A DNA stretch of 64,000 nucleotides from Alitta virens (GCA_932294295.1 OW028578.1:34913685-34977684), one strand, 5' to 3'; counted from the first letter of the stretch, positions 1-13,039 are shown. Numbers and translations are program-made. Notes: generated by a model from the letters alone, not told the origin.

Positions 1-3000
1 GTGAGCTCAAAATCTTGACTGGGCTGCAAATCATTGTAGATATTGAACTTTTTAATAAGTCAGCAGGTGTCCTAAGTGATCGATAAAAAACAATGGCCAA
101 TTCCGTTTGTTTAGTATGAAATTATTTTACTATGTGTGCTCGCTGAACAGATAGGTGGGCTCGATGAGCTGTTCATTACAATTTTATATCTTAAAACAAC
201 ACAGAACCTTTGTGTTCTGACGCACGTTTCAGAAATATGTGCACTTTTTGCATGGTATTTCCCGAGAGTTCGTATCTATAAGAAGGGATTATTTTATGTT
301 TTTGTGACTCGCGGTCAAACCATCATTGCGCGTGAATAGTCGTGGACTTTAGGACCTTCATTATGATGGGTAAGTATGCCTTATGAAATCACCATAGTTA
401 TTGAATATAGGAACAATGCACATAATTCCCATTTTGATAGAGCAGCAAATCGGTTATGAGAAAGGCTGGTGCTTTGCACTGGATCGTGTCGCCGCCTTTC
501 AGGAGAAACTGGGATGGAGGTCTATCTTGGTGCTTACCAACTTTCTTTCACTTGTTTTCTGTCCCCACCTTTGGGAAGAAACATGAATTTCTATTGATAG
601 GGTATATTATGCTTCAAGGATCAGAGTTACTATTATGATGGGAACTGCTGGATGTTCGGCGTTGGTATATGGAGGGTAGGGTGCTCCAAAAAACGGAAGC
701 TCTAAAAACCTTTCTTCCTAGTTTTTCAAATTCCACTTGCATTTTATTAAATTTTTGAAAAGGAAATAGGTCTATATCTTCATTTTAAGCCTTGCCACCA
801 GGCAGTTGAAATATGCGATATGATAACCACTGAAATTGTATGAGCACCATGATATAGTGGTTTTTGTTTCAGTTGAGTTAAACCTTTATTATTGCTTCAT
901 TGTACACCAGTGCAGAGCTAGAACTAGGTATAATGTGAAAAAATGTCAAAATTAGTACAAAGTTTAATATCATCACACATTGACTAATTAGTTCTTAGTG
1001 TAGACTCAAAATGGGCGTTTGCAGATTTCTGGAATAGCGTGTTAACAATTTGTGCAGAATGACCTGACAGTTTATTCTTACCATGAAAAGCAGCAATACA
1101 CTGAGATTAACTTGAATATACATTTGTATATTTCTGCACACCACTGGCTTGGTTTTCGTTCTTGGTCAAAACAGGATGCAAATTATGTCAGAGGTTCATT
1201 GCATTGGACAGTGTTTGTGATCGCATGATGCCTTTGCCAAGTTCATGGACCAAAGAGAGTTGTGATGACATCTTGCTCTATAACCTCTTGTGTTGTGAGT
1301 CCCACAAGCTCTTGACCACTAACAAAATGGCATTTCCTAGCTTTTCAACAATCTCAACAAATGGCAAGACATCCATCTTGTACTTGAATTGCGTTCTCAT
1401 ACAAACCAACTGCTCCACCAAGTGCCTGAAGATCCTTGTTGGACTTTTGTTACTGACAGTTACTTTTGAACATTGAGCAATGCAGCATTAAGTAGTTAGG
1501 AACAAACTGAGCACGACGAGATCACAGAACCTGTGTCTGAGAAAGAACTGTATAACCACCTGAATCATGTAACATCTTTCCAAAAATTTGATGAACTTTG
1601 TCTTCAATATGCAATGCTGCCCTCGAAGGTCCTGGGCCTCCACGCGACGAGGGTGGAAACACTTGGGGTGAAGTCCTCTATCCCCAGTGGCTAAAACAGG
1701 ACAGTGTGCATTGCACAAGCTGCTCCAGCTATCCAACGCAGACAATTATTGATTTTTTCCATGCTTCTGGTTTCTACTACCAACTATAGATAATCAATCT
1801 TACCCTAGAGAGCCTCTACATAGCCCACTATTTATTCACAGTAGCATTTTAAGGTGTATAAACGTATACTTTGAATTGGTCTAGGGTCATTGCTTTTTTA
1901 AAAAAGCTTCAAGTGGCTCAAGAGAAGTTTTATTTACATGCCTATGGTTGGATAGGCTACTTTTGGGTCCTTGGGTTGTCACAGTAACTGGGACAATTAA
2001 AAGATCCCACCCATGGGGTTTACGTGTTGTATGGTGCGAATGGGCAAGACAATTACTGAACACATTGTAAAAGTTCCTCCTCTTGGACTCTGACAAGAGG
2101 CATATGACAAAGTCCTCTGAATTGCTGTGGCACATTCAGTATCCAGGAAGACAAGTTGAAGTCAGTTAGACTTTCATGCAACTTTCACCGAGTTTTCCTC
2201 TCAGGCATAAGGGATAGCTTCCAGTAAAATGTGCAAGTACAAAATGGCAAGGAGATGGCTTGCTTCCTCAGCTCCAGTTCGTGGTAAAGAAGAAACTAAT
2301 TTTTATTGTTACATCAAGTTAAGTAATTTAAATACATTTCCTGAAGCTTCCCCCCCCCCCCCCCAGATTATCTGGGAGGGGGGCAATCAACCAATGGTTA
2401 TGCAACAATGCTGCTGCTGCTGACCATTTTCCCCATGCTCACTGGAGCATGCAGGGCATTAGGCTTTACTGATGAATTCGATAACCCAAACTGTCTAAAT
2501 TGTACTAAATTATAAATTATTGCCGGAATTTATTAGATCGACTTTGTTTACATTTTAGTTAATTATGCATTGCAACGTAATGTAGAGCGTCGCCGATTGG
2601 CGATTTCACAGTCATTTTATGAAAGATTTAGGTCAGAATTGTTTCAATTTATGCAAAAAGCGAAGCACCTACACATTGTTTCACATAATAAACTTGGAAT
2701 TTTGAAAATCGGATGAAAAATGAAGGCACACAATAATAAAATACATTACGAACCGACGACGCTAATGACGTTCGTTTTTGCCTCGTTTTCATCTCATTGG
2801 CCACAAAAGCACTAGTCTTGCGATGTGAACAAATCGGCAATTGTTCATGGCATGAACAATTAAATGATAGGGTATGTTTATTAATTTTATAGAGATGTAA
2901 TCTGTTTTTTTAGAAGCAATGAAATGAATGCAACCGATTTTGGTCACTTTCATATTGAGTGACAATGCAGCTTTAAGTTTGCTGCCAGAATGCCACCCTT

Positions 3001-4240
3001 AAATACTTGGTATTAATGCATCCTATACAATTGGATGGCTAGACCAGATAGAGAATAATTAATATATATATATATATATTAATCTTTTAGGAGAGGCTAG
3101 TAATAAAGGGCAGTCCACTTTACAACATGAAGAGACACACGTACCAAATTATACAGTACAATTTGTGATAAGGAATCTTTTTCACTTTATATAGTAACAT
3201 GCTCATTTCAATAGTAATAATATTTTGTAATGTCTTAGGCTTCATTTTCAATAATTTTAATCTCAAGTGAGGTACATTTATTTATTTATTTCTACTGCGC
3301 ATTTATTTCATTTTAGTAGTAACTTATGATGTGTTTTATTAAATATAAAATTATAAGTTGCCCAATTAATTGTATTTATGGAAACTGTCCATGCTAAACG
3401 AAGTTTCATGGTAACAATTTAATGATTTCTAAATAAATGACATTCATTTTCTCCTTATTCCTGCGCTTAAGGTCGATGGCCTATTACACAAAGGATATCA
3501 ACATTATATAAACTATTGGTTGCATAACAATGGTTGCATTGTTCTTGCCTTACTGATCATGGAAATATTCGAAATAGTTTCGTCAGTAAATATCAAATAT
3601 TTGTCAAAATCTTGACATATCAGTGAATAATCATCTTGAGCTCTTCCTTCAAACACGAATTGGTGAAAGATTATCCAAATTCATGTACCTGTCCTTCAAA
3701 GTTTCACCTAATCTTTATGTGCTAACATTTTAGTCAACATATGACAATGGGGGCATTATATTAATTTTATCTGGTCAAAAAAATCAGCAATAACCTGGAC
3801 TTATACCCAACCACTTCACCTTTTCTATGTTTCTTTTGCGGGATATAACTAACGAAAATGTTTGTTAACTCCCTTCTTATAAACTGAACTGTTATGCATT
3901 ATAAAGGCATAACAAACAATCAAAAAATTGAGTAAATATAATATATATTTTGTATAGGTAAGAATGTCCTTTTTATCAAGAGAATCTCCTTAAATGATTT
4001 TTTTTTTATTCGTGACGTAGGTCCTGATTTTGTAATCTCTCTTGAAGAAAGTGTTTGTTTGTTTTTGTCTGTCACTTTGTTTAATACAATAACATTAATG
4101 AATGGAGAACAGTGTTATTTTGTTTTGTTTTATCAGTATATCATAAATCTCACTTGGAGTCCTTGTGTTGAAGGTGTCTCAAGTTCTCTCCCCGAAATGA
4201 AAGTCTACACAGTTATCAGAAGTGGGATTGAATGAATTTA
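1..4240. other. gene-free stretch
   Basis: I see no convincing gene. Open frames here are short, lack splice context and do not resemble a known family. It holds a poly-C run near 2350-2364, a short AT repeat at 3060-3080 and a fragment near 1990-2045 resembling the body of SINE family B (the 'aaaagatcccacccatgggg' block). Around 2690-2850 a few words resemble the repeat family seen again at 8.3 and 13.9 kb. Confidence 0.6.
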
Positions 4241-4249
4241 TGGATGGGA

Positions 4250-4307
4250 CACTGACTTTAATTTTCGCAAGGAAGTTCCATGGAACAGTGGACTGCATAG
4301 ATTTAAG
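4250..4307 (+). other. candidate 5' UTR exon of the 5.2-kb gene
   Basis: A strong splice donor (AAG|gtaagt, intron start 4308) follows a stretch with no long open frame. The next clear acceptor in the right orientation is the one before the ATG at 5248. This would be a non-coding first exon. The start is arbitrary because no TATA box or initiator is obvious. This is inference from splice signals only. Confidence 0.22.
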
Positions 4308-5247
4308 GTAAGTCTATAATAGCGACCTGTGCTTATTAAATATTCATCCATAATGGTTGATATACATGTATGTCACATGTTGTAACATGAACATCTTTGT
4401 ATATTACATGAAAATGCTTATCTCTTGTCTCAATAGGAAAAATACAATTTTAAGTTTGAAGATGATGCTAAAAAACTACTTTTACCAGCTTTTACCAGAA
4501 CTGCCATTAAATATTGTATGCATGTATGCTAGTTATTTCTCATATAAATCTTGGGTGTTGCAAACTTCCAACATATACATATATATATATATATATGCTC
4601 ACCAAATTGATCTTACTGCCGAATGTACGGAAGTGAAGCCAAATCTGGTTCTGACATTTTCTTGTGATATCACAGTTGACTTTTCTTGAGTTATTTTTAA
4701 ATATTTTACAAAGATGCTAACTTTATTGTTGGCAAACAGTCCTTACAGGCAAATAATTGCCTATTTTTTAATTTTTTTTTTATTTAACATATTTCATAAG
4801 GGTGAATCACTCAGTAAAATGTACTGCTTTCCAGTAATGCCCTTAGTTAAAAAAAGATACAACATGTATACAAAACAAGATAGTCTATGTACAGAACAGA
4901 TACAAAATACACAAGTAAAATATTGTTCATTATCTCACAGTTCCTTGTCACTGTTCTGGCTACTCACTGTGTATACTCCTGTTTAACTCACATTTGAAAC
5001 TGTGAATATCTGTAATTTCTTTGGCAGAATTTGGCAATATGTCCCAATTATCTGCACCCGAATAATATAAACTTCTCTTGGCAATGTCATTTTTAGGAAA
5101 AGGAGTGTACACAATAATGTCATGGCTTCTGGTATTAACATTTCTATAACATTATTTATGTCTCTTTGCATAAATAGAAATATCCATGTGATAAGTATTG
5201 TAATAAAAAATATTGAAGAAATCGTGTAATTTCATTATTTTTCAGCC

Positions 5248-5475
5248 ATGACGAATTCCCAGTCCCTTCAGCAGTCCTTTTTGCAACTTTGTGAAAATTT
5301 GACAGTTTTTTGTGGACTTCTGAGAAGCACAGCTAAGGATAAAGCTAAGTTTGCGATCGTTTGTTTGGTAAACATAGCAACTAGACTAAAGACAGCTTTT
5401 GTTACCATAGCAACCAAATTAAAGGAGACTTTCGAAGAATGCAAAGAAGCTTGGAACGACACTGAGGAGGAATAT
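5248..5475 (+). CDS. first coding exon of an unrecognised gene
   Basis: An open frame of 76 codons starts at an ATG two bases after a good acceptor (pyrimidine run ending ttttcag at 5245) and ends in phase 0 at a consensus donor (GAATAT|gtaagt). The peptide is rich in Lys, Glu and Ala. It has a hydrophobic stretch at about residues 35-55 that reads as amphipathic helix (FAIVCLVNIATRLKTAFVTI), then an acidic end (WNDTEEEY). There is no signal peptide and no recognisable domain. Base composition is richer in G and C than the flanks, which supports coding. The later exons were not identified: the next kilobases are microsatellite. It could also be the only translated exon of a small alternative transcript. 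Function unknown. Confidence 0.5.
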
Positions 5476-5577
5476 GTAAGTCCTTTAATATTTTGTTTCA
5501 TAATTTTTTTTAACAGAAGTTCATATTATATATCTATCTAATCTATCTTATCTAAATATTTAATATTTCTAATCTAA

Positions 5578-5584
5578 ATATATA

Positions 5585-5620
<36 letters not shown>

Positions 5621-5800
5621 GTCTATCTATCTGTCTATCTATCTATCTGTCTATCTGTATATCTATTAACTATCTATCTATCTATCTATCTGTCTATCTA
5701 TCTATCTATCTGTATATCTATCTATCTGTATATCTGTCTATCTATCTATCTATCTGTATATCTATCTATCTATCTGTCTATATATCTATCTATCTATCTG
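5578..5800. repeat. TATC microsatellite
   Basis: About 220 bp of TATC/TGTC tetranucleotide with variants (ctgt, tgta) sits directly downstream of the coding exon ending at 5475, inside its presumed intron. Confidence 0.95.
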
Positions 5801-6584
5801 GGTTTATTAATTTGATAATAACATGTTTTGGCCTCCTTCAGGTCAGTGAACTCAAATGTAACCATTCAACCATATAATTCAGATATTATTTACAACATTT
5901 ACTTAATGGGATTATGCTTTGCATGAATGGTTGCATTGTCTGTCACAATTGCTACAATTGAGACATCAATGTTTTCGTTATGAAACGATTTATTATGAGT
6001 TATTATGGATACGACATGTACACAAAAATAAGCACTGAATGGAGATAATAAACATGTTGGTAATATCAATATTATAGAACATTAAAAGATAAAATTAACT
6101 ATATATGTTGTTGGTGTCTGTCAAGGCTACGTATTTGTATATCCTTCAATGAAAATTTTTGTATCAGAATCTCAATCCATAACATATTCTATAATTAGCA
6201 GATCTCATAAGGATATAGATACTTACTAAGATTGATTTTACAAATAATTTTCTGAGCCTTGTGAAGATTGCCAGTGACATCACTGATGTTTGTGCACAGT
6301 TAAGCTGTGGCCAGATCACTGATCTTCACATCCTTGAAAATGGCTTAAATAACCTAACTATGGCACATTTGTCTTCCTTGAATAAAATGAAGCAACTTTT
6401 AATGAGGACCATATGTCAAAAGTGCCTGGTTTTATTGTACCAAAGTATTTATTTGCATGTCTAGACTACGTTAACCAATTCTGATACAGGTCTCTTTTTT
6501 AAAGAGAGCTTTTTTTGTTTAAGTGTATTTCATAAATCAAAATTTTACTTGCTTTAAGGAAAAGTAAATTCTTTTTTTTTACTT

Positions 6585-6840
6585 CATTCATTCATTCATT
6601 TAGTCAGTCAGTCAATCAGTCAGGCAGTCAGGCAAGTCAGTAATCAGTCAGTCAGCCAAATCAGTCAGTATGTCAATCAGTCAGTCATTCAATCAATTAG
6701 TCAGTCAGCCAAGTCAGTTACTCAATCAATCAGTCAGTCATTCAGTCAATTAGTCAGTCAGCCAAGCCAGTTAATCAGCCCGTCAGCCAAGTCAGTCAAT
6801 CAATCAGGCAGCCAAGTCAGTCAGTCAGTCAGTCATTCAA
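6585..6840. repeat. TCAG-rich microsatellite / minisatellite
   Basis: About 250 bp built from tcag, tcaa and ccaa words. It has a higher-order unit of roughly 50-60 bp marked by recurring 'agtcagccaagtcag'. This suggests slippage followed by amplification of a longer block. Confidence 0.9.
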
Positions 6841-7445
6841 CTATCCCTATATTATGACAGAGCATTCTAAAAAAACATGGCCTCTTTCAATGTATAACGC
6901 ATGTAAGATTATGATCCCATTCCTCACACATTTATAATATTATATTTGCATTGTAATATGCAATGTGTTATTGACATTTTTGATGTGATGATAAGGGTCA
7001 CAAAAGTCTTGGAGAAGTTCTCAGATAACAGTTACATAAATTCCGCACATTCGGTAACTAGTTCAGTTGCATTGGTGCAGTCGGAAGTTTAAAATCTTTG
7101 GCATCCATTTTTTTTTATTTATAACTGCTAGTATTATTTGAGGTGTTGTTTACTGAAGCGTGACTCTTAAATCCAAATAGGGCGAGGTTTGTGACCAACG
7201 CCTTAAAATTGACAATAACATATGAACAGGTAAGTTATGATTATATTTCTTATTCAGGTAGGCCTATATTAAAACAATTATTATAAACCTGTCAATGGCT
7301 GTGAATATTATATGGAATTTGTTTAGAATATATATGTTAACAATACCATGAAGGGAAAAAATATAGATAATTACTTTCAAGAAAATAAACATGTATTAAA
7401 TAGACTAACATAACATGCAGATTGGGGTTAATAAGTGCACGATGG

Positions 7446-7503
7446 CATTCAATCAATCAATCAACCAATCAATCAATCAATCAGGCAATCAATCAATCAA
7501 CGA
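7446..7503. repeat. AATC microsatellite
   Basis: Short array of AATC tetranucleotides with ccaatc and ggcaatc variants. Confidence 0.9.
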
Positions 7504-8254
7504 CTAGGCAAATAATATTTGTAATTTTTAATTACAAGAAATTTATAATTTATGATATATGGTCATGCGTTGACAGTTCACCTAGATTCTAACCCTGCAA
7601 AAGGTAATAAAATATGTATTAATGTTTCTTATCAGTAATGTAATATTTATTATGCCACAATATCATACAGGAGTGGTTAAAATCATTCGGTATATCTGAT
7701 CACATGTTTTTCTGTGCTTGAACAAAGAATGTTGAAGCAGAACCTTGTAACGTCTAACGGCATGCCTGCCATACCTAGCTGGTCACTTTCTGGAAAAGGT
7801 GCTTGTGTATAGAATAATATTTAATTACAACAAAAAGTGAAGTTTTTTCATGAAAGTGGTTGTTCCTGTAACGCAAAATGCCGCGAATGTTATCCTCATA
7901 GCATAATTGTCCTCTAATTTATTCAATTAAGCACGAAGGTAAAATGATTTGTTAAATACTTAATGAAAGATCTATCCCACCACCACATCTACCGTGCAAT
8001 ATAGCTGTGCAATATAGGAAAATATTGCACGGCTCTCAGCCAATCACAGGCCAGGATTTCTGCTAGCCATATAATATATGATATTATTAGTTGAATTCTG
8101 AGGCGCAACACCATGGATGCATAATATACTAAACTAAGAATTCTGGAACAAAGCAGTAGATAGATCTCTACATATATCCAGGCAAATTCTATACAAATCA
8201 CTGCCTCTTGCCTGATGTTTACATAGTCAAAATTATGCAAGTTTGGTTTTCGTT

Positions 8255-8690
8255 CAATTCTCCAGTTAATATGAGCCGTGTGGAACCTTAAATATTGAAA
8301 ATCGGATGAAAATTGACTGAGTTATAGAATGACGTCCACGAAAACGACTATATTTGGAATCTGAATGCAGCGTCACCAGCGTCATGAACGTCCTCGATTC
8401 GTGATATATTTTCGAGAATAACTCGGTCAATTCTAATCCGATTTTCAAAATTAAAACTATGTTGTGCAGCTAAATTTATAACTAACAGAATGTTTTTCGG
8501 CTGTTTTTCGGCGGTAGAAGTTTCGTCCTTATTTGGAAATAGCAACGTCTTCAGTTTCCTTATTTGGGCAATACATGAACGTCTTACCGTGTGATATGAA
8601 ATGCAGATCACCCAGCCAGTATCACCTGGTATTTCAAGTGATAAATCTGCAATTGGGGAATAAATTGCACTTACCATGGTTCAATAGTTG
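8255..8690. repeat. interspersed repeat family C, copy 1
   Basis: This segment shares long blocks with 13895-14230 plus 14720-14820. The blocks are the 'aatcggatgaaaattga' word, the 'gcagcgtca.cagcgtca.gaacgtc' block, 'tttcgtccttatttggaaa' followed by 'tagcaacgtc', and the 'gcagatcacccagcc.gtatcacc' tail. The family is therefore at least 420 bp long. No coding capacity or terminal repeat is apparent, so its class is unknown. Confidence 0.7.
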
Positions 8691-8754
8691 AATATAGTTT
8701 TCTATCATTACCATTCCTTTTTAATATAATGTTTAAAGAATCCGCGAAATCCAC

Positions 8755-8995
8755 ATTAGCTAGCTCTGCTGAAGGACCTAGGTTCGATTCGCAAGTAACA
8801 CCTTAGCTGCATGAGATGTTAAATTGGAGGTGCCTTGAACTCGGTGTTTAGATTTATTCCAAGGCAAGTAAAAGACCCCACCCTTGGGGTAGATGTGCAA
8901 CGTGGTGTGGACTCCATTACTTATCATCTCATCATTACGGCTGCCTCTGGCAGCTGGTCATATAAGCTGACTGAGCTTTAGGCCCAGTTTGTTTG
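8755..8995 (+). mobile_element. tRNA-derived SINE family B, 5'-damaged copy
   Basis: It begins with a B-box-like word (ggttcgattc) near 8782. The body (gagatgttaaattgg, aagtaaaagaccccaccc, ggggtagatgtg, catcattacg.ctgcctctggcagctggtcatat) also occurs at 19.3, 19.8, 37.9, 51.7 and 62.4 kb. The A-box part is missing or degraded. Confidence 0.7.
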
Positions 8996-9571
8996 TAAGT
9001 TTATTTACCAGAAGAAGCATATATGCTGTTCAAAATTAAAGATAGAGAATTTACAACAATACATTGTGATATTGAGATAATAATTACATGTGTATTACAA
9101 TGATATTAAAATGATATTGAAACAGAGTTGAATAATTTTTATGCTATAGAATGGTAGTTAAAAGAAACATTTTGATAATTTGGAGTATTATTTGTAAATA
9201 TTTTAAAAACTACGATTGTTGATAATTCTTTATCGTTCTACTACATGCCTTTAATGAAACTTTCCCACTTCAAAATGTGATGGCAGTTGTGAAATAATTT
9301 TATTTGTTCTTACTCTGAAGCAGTAGCATTGAGACTTTGGAAAATAAATAACAATTTGACTGATTTTGACGTGTCCTGAGCAGTTCATTTCTGAGCTGTT
9401 CTATACTTTGGTCCAGTTCACGAAATGTTGCCTCAAAATATTGCCAGGGAAACAAGCAATTTATATTGATGGTATAGATAGATTGTACGAAAGTGTTGCA
9501 AATATCGATAACTTACCAAATTTACATTAAGTTGTTAAATTTTCCATTTCAAAACATTTGTTTACCCTCAG

Positions 9572-9760
9572 AGACGATCTTACAGAATCAAATGGAGTCT
9601 TTGTTTTTGGACTTAAGAAGTATTTAGTTTATGAAATTTGGGCAAGATACCTCAAAGAGAATTGTAAGTTTTCTAAATATGATATCAATATTATGAGTAT
9701 TTTTCGTAAAATTTCCATAGCTACTCTAAAGCAATGTATACAGTACATCAGAATATGCTA
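9572..9760 (+). repeat. left arm of a 190-bp inverted repeat pair
   Basis: This arm matches the reverse complement of 11063-11260 over about 190 bp with scattered differences (for example the word agacgatcttacag and the run to cagtacatcagaat). The two arms enclose about 1.3 kb that contains the MITE at 9872-10083. No long open frame is shared. Confidence 0.85.
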
Positions 9761-9871
9761 GAAAATCCGGAGTTAGATGGGACAAATATTTAGCTGCTAG
9801 GATAAACTGAAAATGACAGGTATAGCTTGATAAATATTGGTAAAAATGCTATAAAATTGAATGCAGTCATA

Positions 9872-10083
9872 CAGTGCCCGACGTCGAAGTTGTGGCTGAC
9901 ACCGGAGTTGTGGACTTCAATAGTGATGTCCAGGGGCGGATTCAGAACATTTTGACAGAGAAAGATTTAGAATAATAGCGATATCTATCACCCTTTTCAA
10001 TCAGAATGTTTGGCTCGGCCCCAGGACGTCACTATTGAAGTCCACAACTCCGGTGTCGGCCACAACTTCGACGTCGGGCACTG
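9872..10083. mobile_element. MITE with about 60-bp terminal inverted repeats
   Basis: The element starts CAGTGCCCGACGTCGAAG and ends with its reverse complement; the inverted repeats extend about 60 bp with few mismatches. It is flanked on both sides by TA, as expected of Tc1/mariner-type target duplication. The 212-bp length leaves no room for a transposase, so it is non-autonomous. Confidence 0.85.
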
Positions 10084-10089
10084 TACAAT

Positions 10090-10400
10090 AGATAATACCA
10101 ATGATAACATATATAAAAAAAAAGATCTTGGAATTCATTGAAATTCTATTACATTATTGCATTACATCATTGCTAGATAGATCTGAAATTTAGTCAGCTT
10201 AGTGAGCAACTGGCTGAGGCAGACGTAATGATGAGATGATAAGGCTGCTTAGAGTCCACCCCACTGATGAGATGATAAGGCTGCTTAGAGTCCACACCAC
10301 TTTCACCCCGTGTCATTTGTTTTATACCGCAGACCACCCAGTTGCTCAAGCTCTCCTTCCTGCTTATAATAAATCATAACTGGATGACCTTGGAATGCAG
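10090..10400. repeat. fragment of SINE family B body, reverse orientation, with internal duplication
   Basis: Around 10195-10310 the words gaggcagacgtaatgatgag and gataaggctgcttagagtccac match the reverse of the SINE B tail. The block atgatgagatgataaggctgc... is duplicated in tandem. Confidence 0.5.
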
Positions 10401-11062
10401 TCAAGGTCACACACTGGGTAATATAACCTTGCCAGTGCCATATCCATAACAGAGGTACCATCCATGAAAATCGCAGCACCGCAGAGTGTTTAATTGCCCC
10501 TTAAGTTGTGACATTGCTACATGTAAATCACGTGTGCCATTCACCGGGGACACTTGCCATATGAAAGTCATTAGACAGGGTGATACATTGTGAAATATAT
10601 TTAGAAATATGCAATAAATATAATGACATATAATAGACACATTTAGAGACGGATTGAAATGATAGTGTTTTGTTCAATAACTTACAAAAATACCCAATAA
10701 ACTATGGTAGACAATATGTTTTGTATATTATTATTATTCTGCAAAAGATTTGTTATCTAATATTAAAAAATAATTCAAAGATATCTTGCCATATCCATTA
10801 TTTTGCTGTTGTTGTTATTTAAAGTTTTTTCGTTCATGGACTTTTTCACTTGTTGAATTGTGCCATAACCTATACAGTTGGATCCAAAGTTATGTCCTCA
10901 CTTTGAAAGTGTTCTAGAAGCCATGGACGTCCGTAGAAAATTTGCCAGAGGGGGGCAATAGTTTGGAAAATTATTTAGGGGGCGATAAAAAAATGAATCC
11001 ACAGTACCAGGTATTTCATCACTCTGGGGGCTAGTCCCTTGAACTTTTCTCCTCACAATTTT

Positions 11063-11260
11063 ATAGCAAATTCTGATGTACTGTATACATTGCTTAGAGT
11101 TGCTTTGGAAGTTTTACGAAAAATACTCATAATATTGATATAATATTTAGAAAACTTACAATTCTCCTTGAGGTATCTTGCCCAAATTTCATTAACTAAA
11201 TAGTTCTTATTATAATAAATCCAAAAACAAAGACTCCATTTGATACTGTAAGATCGTCTT
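11063..11260 (-). repeat. right arm of the 190-bp inverted repeat pair
   Basis: Reverse-complement match to 9572-9760. It lies inside a segment (about 10921-11346) bounded by GGACGTCC/GGACGCCC words and G-rich and C-rich runs. That is reminiscent of a degraded DNA transposon end, so the two arms may be two insertions of one family in opposite orientation. Confidence 0.8.
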
Positions 11261-12248
11261 TTTTTCCTGCAATCTGTTGGGGTGAAAAAAAAAAGTCAAA
11301 ATCCAGGGAGAGGCAACTGCCTCCACCCCCTCTTGTGGACGCCCATGCGAAAGGCCAATCCTCCAAATAGGTCTGTTTAAAAGGCCAAATATCAGATGAA
11401 AGTTTTATAAATGTTGGGCATTATATTCGCAGTTAAAAACCTCCCCTCAAATGGCATAAGCATAAAACATGTAAACTTTATCAGTTCATCTTCACTTCTG
11501 CCTTTTGTAGCTTTTCGTGTAAATTACATTATACCATACCTCAGCATGGTCCAGGTTCCCTTTTTTTTTTTTTTTTTTGGAAGATTTATTATACATTGCG
11601 ATGTTAACTGAAAGTTTAGTTCAAATAATTATCTAAATATGGAATCAGATATTCTTGGATCAAGTATGAATTAATCTAAATAGCTGAATGTAGCTATTGG
11701 GTATACTTTTACAGTAATTGCAGACACTTCATATCTACCAATTATCAAATTATCAAACCTGAAAAATATGTATTTCTGGAGATATAACCATGCTTGTCTT
11801 AAGAGTTCAGTGCACTGGTAAGAACCCCTGAACCCTTCCCTTACATCCAATATTTACCCCTTTGGGTGTCATGCACGGGGGGTAGTGCATGATCACATTT
11901 CTATATTTGTATTTCTTCTTACATTGCAAAAAAGTTGGCGATATATATCTTTGCTTGAAAAATGGCATTGTGAGAAACCATGAATGGGTGCCCCACCCAA
12001 TAGCCACACCCTGAGACATTGTGGCGCTAGAAAAGCAATGAAGACTTATGTTAGTTTTATTTAATAAGTAGTATTGTGTGTGATTATAATGCAGCCTAGT
12101 TTGTCTTGAGGATTACCGTGCCAGGGTTCTGCATGGTATAGCTTAAGTCTGGTTTAAATAAATTCATGTGGAATGATAAACATATTTATAAGTATTTATT
12201 AATATTATTTGTTATTATGTTATCAAAAGTTGATTATATTGTATTTCA

Positions 12249-12384
12249 TACATGTGCCACGTGCGTTTTCCATGAGAAGGATAAACGCATGGAAAAGGCA
12301 TGGTTTTTAGCTAATCATAATGAGGCAAAAACCATGTGTTTATCCAAATGCATGGAAAACGCATGCGGCACAATTGGCCATGTA
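12249..12384. mobile_element. palindromic MITE family A, copy 1
   Basis: A nearly self-complementary element built on words such as AAACGCATGGAAAACGCATG and a right end GGCCATGTA. The left terminus is shortened relative to the copies at 41958, 46015 and 58252. The whole element can fold into one hairpin. Confidence 0.85.
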
Positions 12385-12788
12385 ACATTGAAATATAGGA
12401 TTGCGTTGTAATTATAATTATTATATTTTTTTTGTATAACCTCATGTATGGAAAATCATGACAGAAAAACGGGTGGGCATTGATCTTGAATGTAACTGTA
12501 TTGATATTATACCATTGATATTATACCATTTTGAATCCTACTTTGTATTGATATTATACCATCTACTCTTTTAAACATTACCTTTGTTTACAGTCTGGCA
12601 AAGATCCAGTAAAAAAAAGGAAGACATGAAATCTACGAAAGATATGTAGGCTGTTGACAAATATTCGTAATGGCTCCTTGAGTACATTTAAGAGGGCCGA
12701 TAACTTGAGGAGATGAAAAAAGAAGAAGATGGTATTATCACTAGAGATAGGCTGGTACATAAGTGAATGATGTGGTATAGTTGGGTAT

Positions 12789-12976
12789 GGTGGTGGTGGG
12801 TGGGTGGATTAGGGCTTTATATCCTGTATTTCTGCACCTGATGGGCTAATTAGGACAGGTAGGGACCATGGCAATGAGACGAAGGATGAAGCAGCCATCC
12901 AACATAGGCTCGACCGGGAATTGAACCCGGGACCCAGTGGTTGGCAGCTCGATGCACTACCACGGAGCTAGGCGAT
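12789..12976 (-). mobile_element. tRNA-derived SINE family A, copy 1
   Basis: Read on the minus strand, a tRNA-like head carries an A box (tagctc..tggtagtgc) and a B box (gggttcaattcccgg). It is followed by a body with 'cctaattagcccatcaggtg' and 'gcagaaatacaggat', and a CCACCC-rich tail. Other copies are at 34085, 44020 and 62119. Confidence 0.85.
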
Positions 12977-13039
12977 GGATAAATATCTTAAAGGGGGTAT
13001 CCTTGATTGTTTATGTATGATCTAAATAAAAGTGTCTGT

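Noticed and set aside
1162..1476. A 104-codon frame on the plus strand and coding-like words on the minus strand
   Set aside because: The plus frame shows no family. The minus strand gives suggestive peptides only if several frame changes are allowed.
6261..6464. A further exon of the 5.2-kb gene (IASDITDVCAQ...)
   Set aside because: The open frame of 60 codons lacks a pyrimidine-rich acceptor, and the frame cannot be tied to the phase-0 donor with confidence.
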